Below are positions 1 to 8,390 of a stretch of DNA of 64,000 nt, one piece after another. Source of the DNA: Streptomyces abikoensis. Lineage in GTDB: Bacteria > Actinomycetota > Actinomycetes > Streptomycetales > Streptomycetaceae. The DNA is taken from the NCBI RefSeq assembly GCF_014648775.1, contig NZ_BMRT01000003.1, forward strand, positions 620,001 to 684,000, in the 5' to 3' direction. The notes under the pieces are model-generated. The model ran no database searches. It saw nothing but the letters and a program-made list of their open reading frames with translations, and was not told the origin of the DNA. How positions within the stretch are numbered: position 1 is the first letter of the stretch; each line of letters opens with the position of its first letter. Made by a program: the position numbers and the translations under genes.

Positions 1-135
1 CGCCGCCCGGGCCGGAGGCGCCCGCCGACAGGCCGCGTGCGGATACGCCACCGCCCCGGGGCCGGGACAGAGCCGGGCGACCGGGGCGGTGCGAGAGGAT
101 TATGGGCCGTGGCCCGTGGCCGTGGGCCAAGGGCG

Positions 136-303
136 TCAGACGACGACCTTCTCCAGGGCCTCGCCGAGAGCCTTGGCCTCGTCGGGGGTCAGCTCGACGA
201 CGAGACGACCGCCGCCTTCGAGCGGAACCCGCATGACGATGCCCCGCCCCTCCTTGGTCACCTCGAGCGGGCCATCGCCCGTCCGCGGCTTCATGGCCGC
301 CAT
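136..303 (-). CDS. DUF3117 family small protein
   Basis: A 55-residue protein that opens MAAMKPRTGDGP and carries EGRGIVMRVPLEGGGRLVVE and LTPDEAKALG. This is the compact layout of the DUF3117 family, which is conserved in actinobacteria and has no established function. An AGGAAGGGGA ribosome binding site lies just upstream of the ATG at 303, which favours this start over an in-frame one at 360. No signal peptide or membrane segment is visible. It stands alone; the next gene is on the opposite strand after a gap of about 310 bases. Confidence 0.9.
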   Translation of the reverse strand: MAAMKPRTGDGPLEVTKEGRGIVMRVPLEGGGRLVVELTPDEAKALGEALEKVVV

Positions 304-617
304 GCTCGTTCCCCTTCCTGAAACCAGCTCATCGTCAGCCGACGGCCCCGGGAAGGGCACGCGTCACCGGCATCGAACACATTGCTTCCAGGCCATTATC
401 CCGCATCGCGCGACCCAATGACCAACATCAGTCCGCATCCCTTCGGCAACGCGCTGCCGCAAAACCACTCAATTCGGGGATCGCGCGGTATTCCTGCGTC
501 GCTCTCACGGCCGTAACGATGGCCGATTCTTTGACGCAGGTCACATATCCGGCCCCGATGATCTCCGGCATCCTGAGCACGCATCGCACCACAGCCGACC
601 AAGGGAGGGACCGCACC
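304..617. other. intergenic gap, no gene recognised
   Basis: This stretch separates the divergent DUF3117 and enoyl-CoA hydratase genes, so it must hold both promoters. It is visibly less GC-rich than the flanking genes. I found no convincing -35/-10 pair, hairpin or small gene. The hydratase frame stays open back to 519 but without a good ribosome binding site there. Confidence 0.5.
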
Positions 618-1418
618 ATGGCGGACACCGTGCTCTACGAGGTGACCGACGGGCTCGCGACGATCACGCTGAATCGTCCCGACGCCATGAACGCGTTGAA
701 CACCGAGACGAAGATCGCCCTCCGTGACGTCCTGCGGCAGGCGGCCGACGACGCCGCCGTACGGGCCGTGCTGCTGACCGCCGCCGGGCGGGCCTTCTGC
801 GTCGGTCAGGACCTCAAGGAGCACGTGGCCTCGCTGGCCGCCGACCGCGAGCACGGCACCCGGTCGACGATGGACACCGTCAGGGACCACTACAACCCCA
901 TCGTCACCGCGATCACCCGGATGCCCAAGCCGGTCGTGGCCGGGGTGAACGGTGTGGCGGCGGGCGCCGGCGCGGGGTTCGCCTTCGCGGCGGACTACCG
1001 CGTGGTCGCGGATTCGGCCGCCTTCAACACGTCCTTCGCCGGGGTCGCGCTCACCGCCGACTCGGGCGTCTCCTGGACCCTCCCCCGCCTCGTCGGCCAC
1101 GGTCGCGCCGCCGACCTGCTGCTCTTCCCGCGCAATGTGAGCGCCCAGGAGGCGTACGAGCTGGGCATCGCGAACCGGGTCGTCCCGGCGGCCGAGCTGG
1201 CCGCCGCGGCGACGGAGGTCGCCCGGCGGCTGGCCGAGGGGCCGACGGCCGCGTACGCGGCGATCAAGGAGTCGCTCGCCCACGGGGCCGGGCACACGCT
1301 GGAGGAGACCCTGGCCAAGGAGGAGGAGCTGCAGCGCGCGGCGGCCACGGCGGAGGACCATGGCATCGCCGTGGCGGCGTTTCTGGCCAAGGAGAAGCCC
1401 CGGTTCGTGGGCCGGTAG
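618..1418 (+). CDS. enoyl-CoA hydratase/isomerase family protein
   Basis: A 266-residue crotonase-fold protein, normal length for the family. The N-terminus (VTDGLATITLNRPDAMNALN) is the family's CoA-binding opening. The oxyanion-hole segments are visible as AFCVGQDLKEH and NGVAAGAGAGFAFAADYRV. The usual hydratase glutamates are not obvious after the GAGAGF segment, so hydratase, isomerase and other crotonase chemistries cannot be separated; PaaG-type isomerases share this look. The ATG at 618 follows a GGGAGG site and is preferred to upstream in-frame codons. It converges on the glycosylase gene with a 9-base gap. Confidence 0.88.
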   Translation: MADTVLYEVTDGLATITLNRPDAMNALNTETKIALRDVLRQAADDAAVRAVLLTAAGRAFCVGQDLKEHVASLAADREHGTRSTMDTVRDHYNPIVTAITRMPKPVVAGVNGVAAGAGAGFAFAADYRVVADSAAFNTSFAGVALTADSGVSWTLPRLVGHGRAADLLLFPRNVSAQEAYELGIANRVVPAAELAAAATEVARRLAEGPTAAYAAIKESLAHGAGHTLEETLAKEEELQRAAATAEDHGIAVAAFLAKEKPRFVGR

Positions 1419-1427
1419 GCCGCCGCT

Positions 1428-2024
1428 TCAGCCCCTGCGCGCGTGACAGCCCGCCAGGTGGTCGTTCACCAGGCCGCACGCCTGCATCAGGGCGTACGCC
1501 GTCGTGGGCCCCACGAAGCGGAAGCCCCGCTTCTTGAGGGCCTTGGCCAGCGCCGTCGACTCCGGCGTGACCGCCGGGACGTCGGCCGACGAGCGGGGCG
1601 CGGGCCGGGTGGCGGGGTCGGGGGCGTGGGACCACACCAGGGCGTCGAGCTCCCCCGGCGCCAGCTCCGCGGCGGCGCGCGCGTTGGCCAGCGTCGCCGC
1701 GATCTTCGCGCGGTTGCGGATGATGCCCGGGTCGGCCAGCAGCCGTTCGGCGTCCTCCTCCGTGAAGGCCGCCACCTTCTCGATGGAGAAGCCCGCGAAC
1801 CCGGCCCGGAACCCCTCGCGGCGCCGCAGGATCGTCAGCCACGACAGGCCCGACTGGAAGGCCTCCAGCGATATCCGTTCGAACAGGGCGTCGTCGCCGT
1901 GGACCGGGCGGCCCCACTCGGTGTCGTGGTAGACGCGGTAATCCGCGAGGGTCTCCGCCTCCAGCCCCCACGGGCAACGGGCCAGGCCGTCCGCCCCGAT
2001 GACGACTCCACTGGCGCCGCTCAT
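1428..2024 (-). CDS. tag: DNA-3-methyladenine glycosylase I
   Basis: A base-excision repair enzyme that removes 3-methyladenine from alkylated DNA. The 198-residue protein shows RCPWGLEAETLADYRVYHD, then TEWGRPVHGDDALFE, the conserved SGLSWLTILRRREGFR segment and NRAKIAATLANARA, all in Tag order. The tail region carries FVGPTTAYALMQACG. Zinc-binding residues typical of Tag are the early Cys, a His near residue 34 and C-terminal His/Cys; the early Cys and the late CHARRG are visible. The start overlaps the stop of the upstream DivIVA-like gene by four bases, so the two are probably cotranscribed. Confidence 0.93.
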   Translation of the reverse strand: MSGASGVVIGADGLARCPWGLEAETLADYRVYHDTEWGRPVHGDDALFERISLEAFQSGLSWLTILRRREGFRAGFAGFSIEKVAAFTEEDAERLLADPGIIRNRAKIAATLANARAAAELAPGELDALVWSHAPDPATRPAPRSSADVPAVTPESTALAKALKKRGFRFVGPTTAYALMQACGLVNDHLAGCHARRG

Positions 2025-2455
2025 GACGCCTTCCCCTTCCCCGGGCTGTCCTGCTGCTCCTGCGACTCCTGCGACTCCGGCCGCTCCCGCTCCTCCGTGC
2101 CGCCGCTCTCGCGCTCCAGCAGCCCCCGCACCCCTATCGCCGCCGCCTGCGCCCCGGCGAGCGCCGCCTCCAGCTCGGCGATGCGGGCGTCGCGCTCGGC
2201 GAGCTCCGCGCCGAGCCGGTCCAGCGCGTCGTCGGTCTCGGCCATGCGGTAGCCGCGCAGGGCCAGGGGCAGCCGCAGCTCCTCGACGTCCGCCCGGCCC
2301 AGCGGCCGGGCGGCGGGCAGCGGCCAGGCCATCCGGTCGTGGACGGCCTCGGGCAGGGCGGCCTCCCCGCCGGCGCCGTCACCGCCTCCGCCGGCGACGG
2401 CGAGCGTGACCGCGGCGACCACCACGACCAGCGCGATGAGCAAGAACCAGAACAC
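2021..2455 (-). CDS. DivIVA domain-containing membrane protein
   Basis: A 144-residue protein with an N-terminal membrane segment (about residues 2-22, FWFLLIALVVVVAAVTLAVA). After a short linker comes a DivIVA-type segment, LALRGYRMAETDDALDRLG, followed by a charged coiled coil (about 90-120). The C-terminus is a Glu/Ser/Gln-rich tail. DivIVA-fold proteins organise polar growth and wall synthesis in actinobacteria, but this one is much shorter than DivIVA itself and its role is unknown. It sits directly upstream of tag with a four-base overlap and is divergent from the folP homologue. Confidence 0.8.
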   Translation of the reverse strand: MFWFLLIALVVVVAAVTLAVAGGGGDGAGGEAALPEAVHDRMAWPLPAARPLGRADVEELRLPLALRGYRMAETDDALDRLGAELAERDARIAELEAALAGAQAAAIGVRGLLERESGGTEERERPESQESQEQQDSPGKGKAS

Positions 2456-2571
2456 GGCCGTCCCCTCGTTGCGTCCAGGTGGCCGGCGTCGGCCAAACCG
2501 TCGACTCCGATCGTGCCATGCCCCACTGACAGTTAAGGTCGCTGGCGGACCAGGGAGAGGAAGAACGGAAA

Positions 2572-3432
2572 ATGCTGCGGCTTGGACGACGCGAGTTCGA
2601 CACCCACGAACCGGTGATCATGGCGATCGTCAACCGGACCCCGGACTCCTTCTACGACCAGGGGGCCACGTTCCGCGACGAGCCCGCGCTCGCCCGGGTG
2701 GAGCAGGCCGTGGCGGAGGGCGCCGCCATCATCGACATCGGCGGGGTCAAGGCGGGCCCCGGCGCCGAGGTGACGGCCGAGGAGGAGGCCCGGCGCACGG
2801 TCGGGTTCGTGGCGGAGGTCCGGCGGCGCCACCCGGACGTGGTGATCAGCGTCGACACGTGGCGGCACGAGGTGGGCGAGGCGGTCTGCGAGGCCGGCGC
2901 GGACCTGCTGAACGACGCGTGGGGCGGCGTGGACCCCAAGCTGGCCGAGGTGGCCGCCCGTTACGGCGCGGGCCTGGTGTGCACCCACGCGGGCGGCGTG
3001 GAGCCGCGGACGCGGCCGCACCGCGTCGAGTACGACGACGTGATGGCGGACATCCTGCGGGTGACGGTGGGGCTGGCGGAGCGGGCCGTGGAGCTGGGCG
3101 TGCGGCGCGACGGCATCATGATCGACCCGGGGCACGACTTCGGGAAGAACACCCGTCACTCGCTGGAGGCCACGCGCCGGCTGGGCGAGATGACGGAGAC
3201 GGGCTGGCCCGTGCTCGTCTCGCTGTCCAACAAGGACTTCGTGGGCGAGAGCCTCGACCGGCCGGTGAAGGAGCGGGTCATCGGCACCCTCGCCACGACG
3301 GCGGTCTCCGCGTGGCTCGGCGCCCAGGTCTACCGCGTGCACGAGGTCGCGGAGACGAAGCAGGTGCTGGACATGGTGGCGGCCATCGCCGGCCACCGCG
3401 CGCCCGCGGTGGCCCGGCGAGGTCTGGCGTAG
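2572..3432 (+). CDS. dihydropteroate synthase homologue, FolP2 type
   Basis: A 286-residue TIM-barrel protein of the pterin-binding family. The first loop reads MAIVNRTPDSFYDQG, close to the DHPS signature NVTPDSFSDGG. The second signature, normally GGESTRPGA, is replaced by GGVKAGPGAEV. The divergence at this sulfonamide/pABA-contacting loop matches the mycobacterial FolP2 group, whose members are reported not to replace true DHPS. Later segments SVDTWRHEV, NDAWGG, DPGHDFGKN and LVSLSNKDF keep the pterin-site framework. The gene converges on the LOG-family gene with a 10-base gap. Catalysis of folate synthesis should not be assumed. Confidence 0.85.
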   Translation: MLRLGRREFDTHEPVIMAIVNRTPDSFYDQGATFRDEPALARVEQAVAEGAAIIDIGGVKAGPGAEVTAEEEARRTVGFVAEVRRRHPDVVISVDTWRHEVGEAVCEAGADLLNDAWGGVDPKLAEVAARYGAGLVCTHAGGVEPRTRPHRVEYDDVMADILRVTVGLAERAVELGVRRDGIMIDPGHDFGKNTRHSLEATRRLGEMTETGWPVLVSLSNKDFVGESLDRPVKERVIGTLATTAVSAWLGAQVYRVHEVAETKQVLDMVAAIAGHRAPAVARRGLA

Positions 3433-3442
3433 AGGGGGCCCG

Positions 3443-4192
3443 TCAGGTCCCGGCCTCCTTCGTCACCAGTCCGATCGCCTCCTCCACGTCGTCCGTGACG
3501 TGGAAGAGCTGGAGGTCGGCGGCGCTCACCTTGCCCTGGTCGACGAGCGTGTGCTCCAGCCAGTCGAGCAGGCCCCGCCAGTAGTCGGTGCCGAAGAGGA
3601 CGATGGGGAAGCGGGTGACCTTCTTCGTCTGGACGAGCGTGAGGGCCTCGAAGAGCTCGTCGAGGGTGCCCAGGCCGCCCGGCAGCACCACGAAGCCGCT
3701 CGCGTACTTCACGAACATCGTCTTCCGCACGAAGAAGTACCGGAAGTCGACGCCCAGGTTCACATACGGGTTGAGGCCCTGCTCGAAGGGCAGCTCGATG
3801 CCGAGGCCGACGGAGATCCCGCCGGCCTCCATCGCGCCCTTGTTGGCGGCCTCCATCGCGCCGGGCCCGCCGCCGGTGATGACGGCGAAGCCCGCCTCGA
3901 CCAGGCCGCGCCCGATGGCCACCCCGGCCTCGTAGTCGGGCGAGCCGGGCTTCGTGCGGGCCGACCCGAACACGCTGATGGCCGGGGGAAGTTCGGCCAA
4001 GGCGCCGAACCCCTCGACGAACTCGGACTGGATGCGCAGGACCCGGAAGGGGTCCTCGTGGACCCAGTCCGCCGTTCCCCGGGTGTCCAGCAGGTGCTGG
4101 TCCGTGGTGCCCGCCTGCATCTGGCCGTGCCGGCGGACGACCGGTCCCCGGCGCTGTTCCCGTCGCCCGCGCGACGCCTCGGGATTGCCCAT
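3443..4192 (-). CDS. TIGR00730 / LOG family Rossmann-fold protein
   Basis: A 249-residue cytosolic protein. After a basic, low-complexity N-terminus of about 45 residues it shows ISVFGSAR, the phosphate-binding GGGPGAMEAANKGA and VVLPGGLGTLDELFEALT, the two signatures of the lysine-decarboxylase-like (LOG) family. LOG enzymes release cytokinin bases from nucleotide 5'-monophosphates in plants and some bacteria; the role in Streptomyces is open. A GGAGGGAG site precedes the ATG at 4192. It is next to the folP homologue and dapE, a neighbourhood also seen in mycobacteria (from memory). Confidence 0.9.
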   Translation of the reverse strand: MGNPEASRGRREQRRGPVVRRHGQMQAGTTDQHLLDTRGTADWVHEDPFRVLRIQSEFVEGFGALAELPPAISVFGSARTKPGSPDYEAGVAIGRGLVEAGFAVITGGGPGAMEAANKGAMEAGGISVGLGIELPFEQGLNPYVNLGVDFRYFFVRKTMFVKYASGFVVLPGGLGTLDELFEALTLVQTKKVTRFPIVLFGTDYWRGLLDWLEHTLVDQGKVSAADLQLFHVTDDVEEAIGLVTKEAGT

Positions 4193-4294
4193 GCTGCTCC
4201 CTCCGCCGCGGGCCGCAGGACCCGCGGATCGTCGGTCTCGTTGCGCTTCAGGGTAGGTGGTGACCGCCGGGGCGCCGCTCCTCCGGAGAGCGGA

Positions 4295-5398
4295 TCAAGC
4301 CGTCAGCCAGGCCCGCAGCCGCTCCTCGCACTGCGTGATCTTGGCGGTGTCCACGTGCTCGTCCCGCTTGTGGGCGTACAGGGGGTCGCCGGGGCCGTAG
4401 TTGACGGCGGGCACGCCGAGGGCGCTGAAGCGGGCCACGTCCGTCCAGCCGAACTTGGGCCGGGCCGTGCCGCCGACGGCCGCCATGAAGGCCACGGCCG
4501 CCGGGTGGTCGAGGCCGGGGCGGGCGCCGCCGGAGTGGTCGTCGACGACGAACTCGGTGACGCCGCAGTCCGCGAAGACCTCGTGGACGTGCGCGAGCGC
4601 CTCCTCGGGGGTGCGGTCGGGGGCGTAGCGGAAGTTCACCGTCACGGTGCACTCGTCGGGGATGACGTTGTTGGCGACGCCGCCCTCGATCCGCACGGCG
4701 TTGAGGCCCTCGTGGTACTCGAGTCCGTCGACGACCGGGCGGCGCGGCTCGTAGGCGGCGAGGCGGGCGAGGATGGGGGCGGCGGCGTGGACGGCGTTGG
4801 AGCCCATCCAGCTCCGCGCGGAGTGGGCGCGTTCGCCCGTGGTGCGCAGCAGGACGCGCAGGGTGCCCTGGCAGCCGCCCTCGACCTCGCCGTCGGAGGG
4901 CTCCAGGAGGATCGCGAAGTCGCCCGCCAGCCAGTCGGGGTGGGCCTCGGCCACGTGGCCGAGGCCGTTGAGGTGGGCGGCGACCTCCTCGTTGTCGTAG
5001 AAGACGAAGGTGAGGTCGCGGTTGGGCTCGGGGACGGTCGCGGCGACGCGCAGCTGTACGGCGACGCCGGACTTCATGTCGCTGGTGCCGCAGCCCCACA
5101 GGATGCCGTTCCCCGCGACGGAGCCGCTGATATCTGCTGTCAGGCGGGAGGGCACGTTGTCGGCGATGGGCACGGTGTCGATGTGCCCGGCCAGGACGAC
5201 CCGCTCGGCGCGGCCCAGGTTCGTGCGGGCCACGACGTTGTTGCCGTGCCGGTCGACGGTCAGGTGCGGCAGCCTGCGCAGTTCGGCCTCGATCGCGTCG
5301 GCGAGGGCTTTCTCGTCACCGCTCTCGGAACGGAAGTCGACGAGCCGGGCGGTGAGGGCGGCGGCGTCGAGGGACAGGTCCAGTGCGGGATGATCCAT
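4295..5398 (-). CDS. dapE: succinyl-diaminopimelate desuccinylase
   Basis: A 367-residue M20 metallopeptidase-family enzyme of the succinylase branch of lysine/meso-diaminopimelate synthesis. It yields LL-diaminopimelate for peptidoglycan. Metal-binding motifs are visible: LAGHIDTVP (His and Asp), WGCGTSDMKSGVA (Asp), the EEV segment after FVFYDNEE, and a late YAHKRDEHVD (His). The length matches actinobacterial DapE. The companion transaminase dapC lies about 1.8 kb downstream in this window, so two steps of the pathway sit close together but in separate transcription units. The start at 5398 is the first ATG of the conserved N-terminus. Confidence 0.93.
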   Translation of the reverse strand: MDHPALDLSLDAAALTARLVDFRSESGDEKALADAIEAELRRLPHLTVDRHGNNVVARTNLGRAERVVLAGHIDTVPIADNVPSRLTADISGSVAGNGILWGCGTSDMKSGVAVQLRVAATVPEPNRDLTFVFYDNEEVAAHLNGLGHVAEAHPDWLAGDFAILLEPSDGEVEGGCQGTLRVLLRTTGERAHSARSWMGSNAVHAAAPILARLAAYEPRRPVVDGLEYHEGLNAVRIEGGVANNVIPDECTVTVNFRYAPDRTPEEALAHVHEVFADCGVTEFVVDDHSGGARPGLDHPAAVAFMAAVGGTARPKFGWTDVARFSALGVPAVNYGPGDPLYAHKRDEHVDTAKITQCEERLRAWLTA

Positions 5399-5471
5399 GC
5401 GGCGAGCCTAACGCGACGCCCTGTGCGGTCCGGAGGGGCCGCCGGGCGGTCTCTGAAGTAACGTGGCCCGC

Positions 5472-6383
5472 ATGTCCGGGATCACCGTCACCCGCCGTGG
5501 CCGCCTGCTGCGCACCGTGGCCGCCTGCGCCGTGCTGCTGGCGCTGGTCGGCTATCTGGTGGCGCAGCTGATCACCGGTGGGCCGGGGGCGCCGCGCTGC
5601 ACGGTGCGGGCGAACGGGCAGGTGTACTCCCTCTCGCCGGAGCAGGCGGTCAACGCGGCGACGATCTCGGCCGTGGGGTCGTCGCGCGGGCTGCCGGAGC
5701 GGGCGGTGACGATCGCGCTGGCCACGGCGATGCAGGAGTCGGGACTGCGCAACATCCACCACGGTGACCGCGATTCGCTGGGGCTCTTCCAGCAGCGGCC
5801 GACCCAGGGCTGGGGCACGGCGGCGCAGATCACGGACCCGGTCTACGCGGCGGGGAAGTTCTACGACCACCTGGTGGAGGTGCCGGGCTACTCGCGGCTG
5901 CCGTTGACGGTGGCCGCGCAGAAGGTGCAGCGCAGCGGTTTCCCGCAGGCGTACGCCAAGCACGAGCCGGACGCCTCGCTGTTGTCGTCGGGGCTCACGG
6001 GCCGCGCGGCGGCCTCGTTCAGCTGTACGAAGAGCCCGAGCGACGGCAAGGCCGGCGATCCGGCGGCGGTGCGGGCGAAGCTGAGCCGCGAGTTCGGTGT
6101 GGAGGCGTCCCCCACCGTGACGGGGGACGGCCGGACCGGGGCGGCCGGCGGCCGCACGGTGACCGTGCCGGTGCGCCCGGGGCCGGACGACGAGACGCCG
6201 GGGCGGCGCGGCTGGGCGGTGGCGTCCTGGGCGGTGGCGCACGCGGCGGAACTGCGGGTGGAGCGCGTCTCCTTCGGCGGCCGGGTGTGGTCGGCGGAGA
6301 ATTCGGCGGACGGCTGGCGGGAATCGGCGGAAGAGGCGGGCGTCGAGGGCACGTCGGCGGTCCGGATCACGACCGTTCAGTAG
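5472..6383 (+). CDS. membrane-anchored lysozyme-like (lytic transglycosylase-like) protein
   Basis: A 303-residue protein with an N-terminal membrane segment (about residues 13-32, TVAACAVLLALVGYLVAQL), so the body is likely outside the membrane. The core has ALATAMQESGLRN, a helix ending in the Glu-Ser pair typical of lysozyme-fold transglycosylases. It continues with GDRDSLGLFQQRPTQGWGT and an aligned helix FYDHLVEVPGY. Proteins with this block are widespread in Streptomyces and presumed to act on peptidoglycan. The C-terminal 90 residues are unassigned. A GTG at 5463 is an alternative start; neither has a strong ribosome binding site. It is divergent from dapE. Confidence 0.7.
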   Translation: MSGITVTRRGRLLRTVAACAVLLALVGYLVAQLITGGPGAPRCTVRANGQVYSLSPEQAVNAATISAVGSSRGLPERAVTIALATAMQESGLRNIHHGDRDSLGLFQQRPTQGWGTAAQITDPVYAAGKFYDHLVEVPGYSRLPLTVAAQKVQRSGFPQAYAKHEPDASLLSSGLTGRAAASFSCTKSPSDGKAGDPAAVRAKLSREFGVEASPTVTGDGRTGAAGGRTVTVPVRPGPDDETPGRRGWAVASWAVAHAAELRVERVSFGGRVWSAENSADGWRESAEEAGVEGTSAVRITTVQ

Positions 6384-6672
6384 TACGACCGTCCCCCCGC
6401 CGGGGGTATGCGCGGCATACGGGAGTTGCCGGGTCGGCGGGAATCCGCACGCGTTCTCGACGCACCCCCAACTCCCTTGTGAATAACAGCTTTTCGGGCT
6501 TCCGTATCGCTTGACAACCTGCCCGGTATGGCGGGATTTCAGCGGGCCCGATAATGCGACGCATTACTCAGTCTTTACCTTCCTCCACCGCAACCTTCCC
6601 CGGGCTCACGCGGTAGTCACTGCGTCCGCACGCCGGACAGCAACCGACTTCCCACTCCGTCAAAGGAGCAAC
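6384..6672. promoter_or_regulatory. intergenic region upstream of the small secreted protein gene
   Basis: A 289-base gap, less GC-rich than its surroundings. It contains TTGACA at 6511-6516, a good match to a housekeeping -35 box, and GATAAT at 6550-6555, a -10-like hexamer. The spacing between them is too long for one promoter, so at most one is used with a weaker partner. An AAAGGAG ribosome binding site ends it at 6662-6668. No small gene was seen. Confidence 0.35.
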
Positions 6673-7071
6673 ATGTCCCTCCCCCTCACGCGCCGGATCG
6701 CTCGAGTGGCCCTGCTCGTCGCCGCGGGTGCCGCTCCCGTCGTCGGCGCGGCCGGAGCCGCGAGCGCCGCGGACCTCACCAAGGCCACGGATCTGGCTCC
6801 GGTGAGCGCGCTGGACACCACGAACGCGAGCCACACCGTCGGTGCCACCTCCCAGCAGGCCGGCGCCATGGCGACGGGTGTCGGGCAGAAGGCCGTCGGA
6901 ACGGCCGTGCCGATGGCGTCCCACGCGGTGCACAAGGCCGGCAACGAGACCGTCCCGGCCGCCAACAAGGCCGCGGGCAACCTCGTGGGCGGCGCGGCCT
7001 CGGCCGTCGGCGGCACGGCGCAGGGCGTGACCAAGGGCGGCGTTCCGCAGCTGCCCGGCGTCGGCGGCTGA
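6673..7071 (+). CDS. small secreted Ala/Gly-rich protein
   Basis: A 132-residue protein with a clear Sec signal peptide: basic MSLPLTRRIARV, a hydrophobic core and a likely cleavage near AGAASAAD (about residue 35). The mature part is rich in Ala, Gly, Val and Thr with several near-repeats (VGQKAVGTAV, NLVGGAASAVGG, PQLPGVGG) and no cysteine. Homologues in Streptomyces are often labelled ATP-binding, but no nucleotide-binding motif can be seen and I do not support that name. The function is unknown. The AAAGGAG site seven bases upstream fixes the ATG at 6673, ruling out the longer in-frame version. Confidence 0.8.
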   Translation: MSLPLTRRIARVALLVAAGAAPVVGAAGAASAADLTKATDLAPVSALDTTNASHTVGATSQQAGAMATGVGQKAVGTAVPMASHAVHKAGNETVPAANKAAGNLVGGAASAVGGTAQGVTKGGVPQLPGVGG

Positions 7072-7110
7072 TCCGTCCGTCCGGAAGCGGCGGCTTCACG
7101 CAGCAGCACC

Positions 7111-7144
7111 GAGGGGCCCGGGAGTTTTCGCTCCCGGGCCCCTC
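7111..7144. terminator. strong hairpin between convergent genes
   Basis: GAGGGGCCCGGGAG at 7111-7124 and CTCCCGGGCCCCTC at 7131-7144 form a perfect 14-bp stem with a TTTTCG loop. It lies between the ends of the secreted-protein gene and dapC, so it probably terminates both. Confidence 0.85.
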
Positions 7145-7174
7145 GTCACGCGTGCCGCGCCCGGATGCGTAGCG

Positions 7175-8272
7175 CTACTCGGCCAGACGACGGACCGCCG
7201 CCTCCACCCGCTCGTCGGTGGCGGTGAACGCGATCCGTACGAAGCGCTCGCCCGCCGGACCGTAGAAATCACCCGGCGCGACGAGGATGCCGCGCTTGGA
7301 GAGCTCGCCGACCGTCTCCCAGCACGACTCGTCGCGCGTGGCCCACAGGTACAGCGACGCCTCGCTGTGCTCGATGCGGAAGCCCGCCGCCTCGAAGGCG
7401 GCGCGCAGCGCGTCCCGGCGCCGGGCGTAGCGGGCCCGCTGCTCGGCGACGTGCGCGGAGTCGCCCAGGGCCGCGACGGTGGCGGCCTGGACGGGGGCGG
7501 CGACCATCATCCCGCCGTGCTTGCGGATCTGGAGCAGCTCGCCGAGGACGGCCGGGTCGCCGGCGACGAACGCGGCGCGGTAGCCGGCGAGGTTCGAGCG
7601 CTTGGAGAGCGAGTGGACGGCGACGATCCCCTCGTACGAGCCGCCGCAGACGTCCGGGTGGAGCACGGAGACGGGCTCCGCCTCCCAGCCCAGCTCCAGG
7701 TAGCACTCGTCGCTGAAGACCAGCACGCCGTGCTCGCGCGCCCAGGCCACCGCGCGGCGCAGCTCCTCCTTGGACAGCACCCGGCCGGTGGGGTTGGACG
7801 GCGAGTTCAGCCAGAGCAGCTTCAGGCCGGCCGGGTCGAGCTCCGTGGGGTCGTCGTAGACGACGGGCTCGGCGCCCGCCAGACGCGCGCCGACCTCGTA
7901 GGTCGGGTAGGCGAGGCGGGGGTAGGCGACCTTGTCACCGGGGCCCAGGCCCAGCTGGGTCGGCAGCCAGGCCACCAGCTCCTTGGAGCCGACGACCGGC
8001 AGCACGTTGGCGTGCGTCAGGCCCCGGGCGCCCAGGCGGCCCTCCACCCAGCCGGTCAGCGCGTCGCGCAGCGCGGCCGTGCCCCACACCGTGGGATAGC
8101 CGGGGCTGTCGGCCGCGTCGGCCAGCGCCCGCTGGACCACGGCGGGCACCGGGTCGACCGGGGTGCCCACCGACAGGTCCACGATGCCGTCGGGGTGGGC
8201 GGCCGCGGTGGCCTTGTAGGGCTCGAGCCGGTCCCAGGGGAAGACGGGGAGACGGGAAGAGACTGCGCTCAC
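7175..8272 (-). CDS. dapC: succinyldiaminopimelate transaminase
   Basis: A fold-type I PLP aminotransferase of 365 residues. In the succinylase pathway it forms N-succinyl-LL-diaminopimelate from N-succinyl-2-amino-6-ketopimelate. Visible motifs are DLSVGTPVDPVP, GSKELVAWLP, LLWLNSPSNPTGRVLS (the Asn-Pro-Thr-Gly of class I aminotransferases), VFSDECYLEL (PLP-pyridine Asp) and VHSLSKRSNLAGYR, which holds the Schiff-base lysine. The GTG at 8272 starts VSAVSSRLPVFPWD, a typical DapC N-terminus. It follows fdxA, the conserved actinobacterial fdxA-dapC pairing, with a hairpin between them. Confidence 0.92.
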   Translation of the reverse strand: MSAVSSRLPVFPWDRLEPYKATAAAHPDGIVDLSVGTPVDPVPAVVQRALADAADSPGYPTVWGTAALRDALTGWVEGRLGARGLTHANVLPVVGSKELVAWLPTQLGLGPGDKVAYPRLAYPTYEVGARLAGAEPVVYDDPTELDPAGLKLLWLNSPSNPTGRVLSKEELRRAVAWAREHGVLVFSDECYLELGWEAEPVSVLHPDVCGGSYEGIVAVHSLSKRSNLAGYRAAFVAGDPAVLGELLQIRKHGGMMVAAPVQAATVAALGDSAHVAEQRARYARRRDALRAAFEAAGFRIEHSEASLYLWATRDESCWETVGELSKRGILVAPGDFYGPAGERFVRIAFTATDERVEAAVRRLAE

Positions 8273-8336
8273 GGTGCTCGCTGCTCGCTCTCGTGCGCTA
8301 GGGGTGGCCGGCGGGGGAGAACGCCGATGGGAAAAG

Positions 8337-8374
8337 CCGCGGCCCCGTACGGCGGTGGCCGTACGGGGCCGCGG
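8337..8374 (-). terminator. hairpin with U-tract after fdxA
   Basis: On the minus strand a perfect 14-bp stem (CCGCGGCCCCGTAC paired with GTACGGGGCCGCGG, 10-base loop) is followed directly by CTTTTCCC. It lies between fdxA and dapC, so readthrough into dapC is probably partial or dapC has its own promoter in 8273-8336. Confidence 0.8.
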
Positions 8375-8390
8375 TCGGGACCGCTGTCGG

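Noticed and set aside
6511..6555. Single promoter combining TTGACA at 6511 and GATAAT at 6550
   Set aside because: The boxes are separated by 33 bases, about twice the normal spacing, so they cannot form one sigma-70-type promoter.
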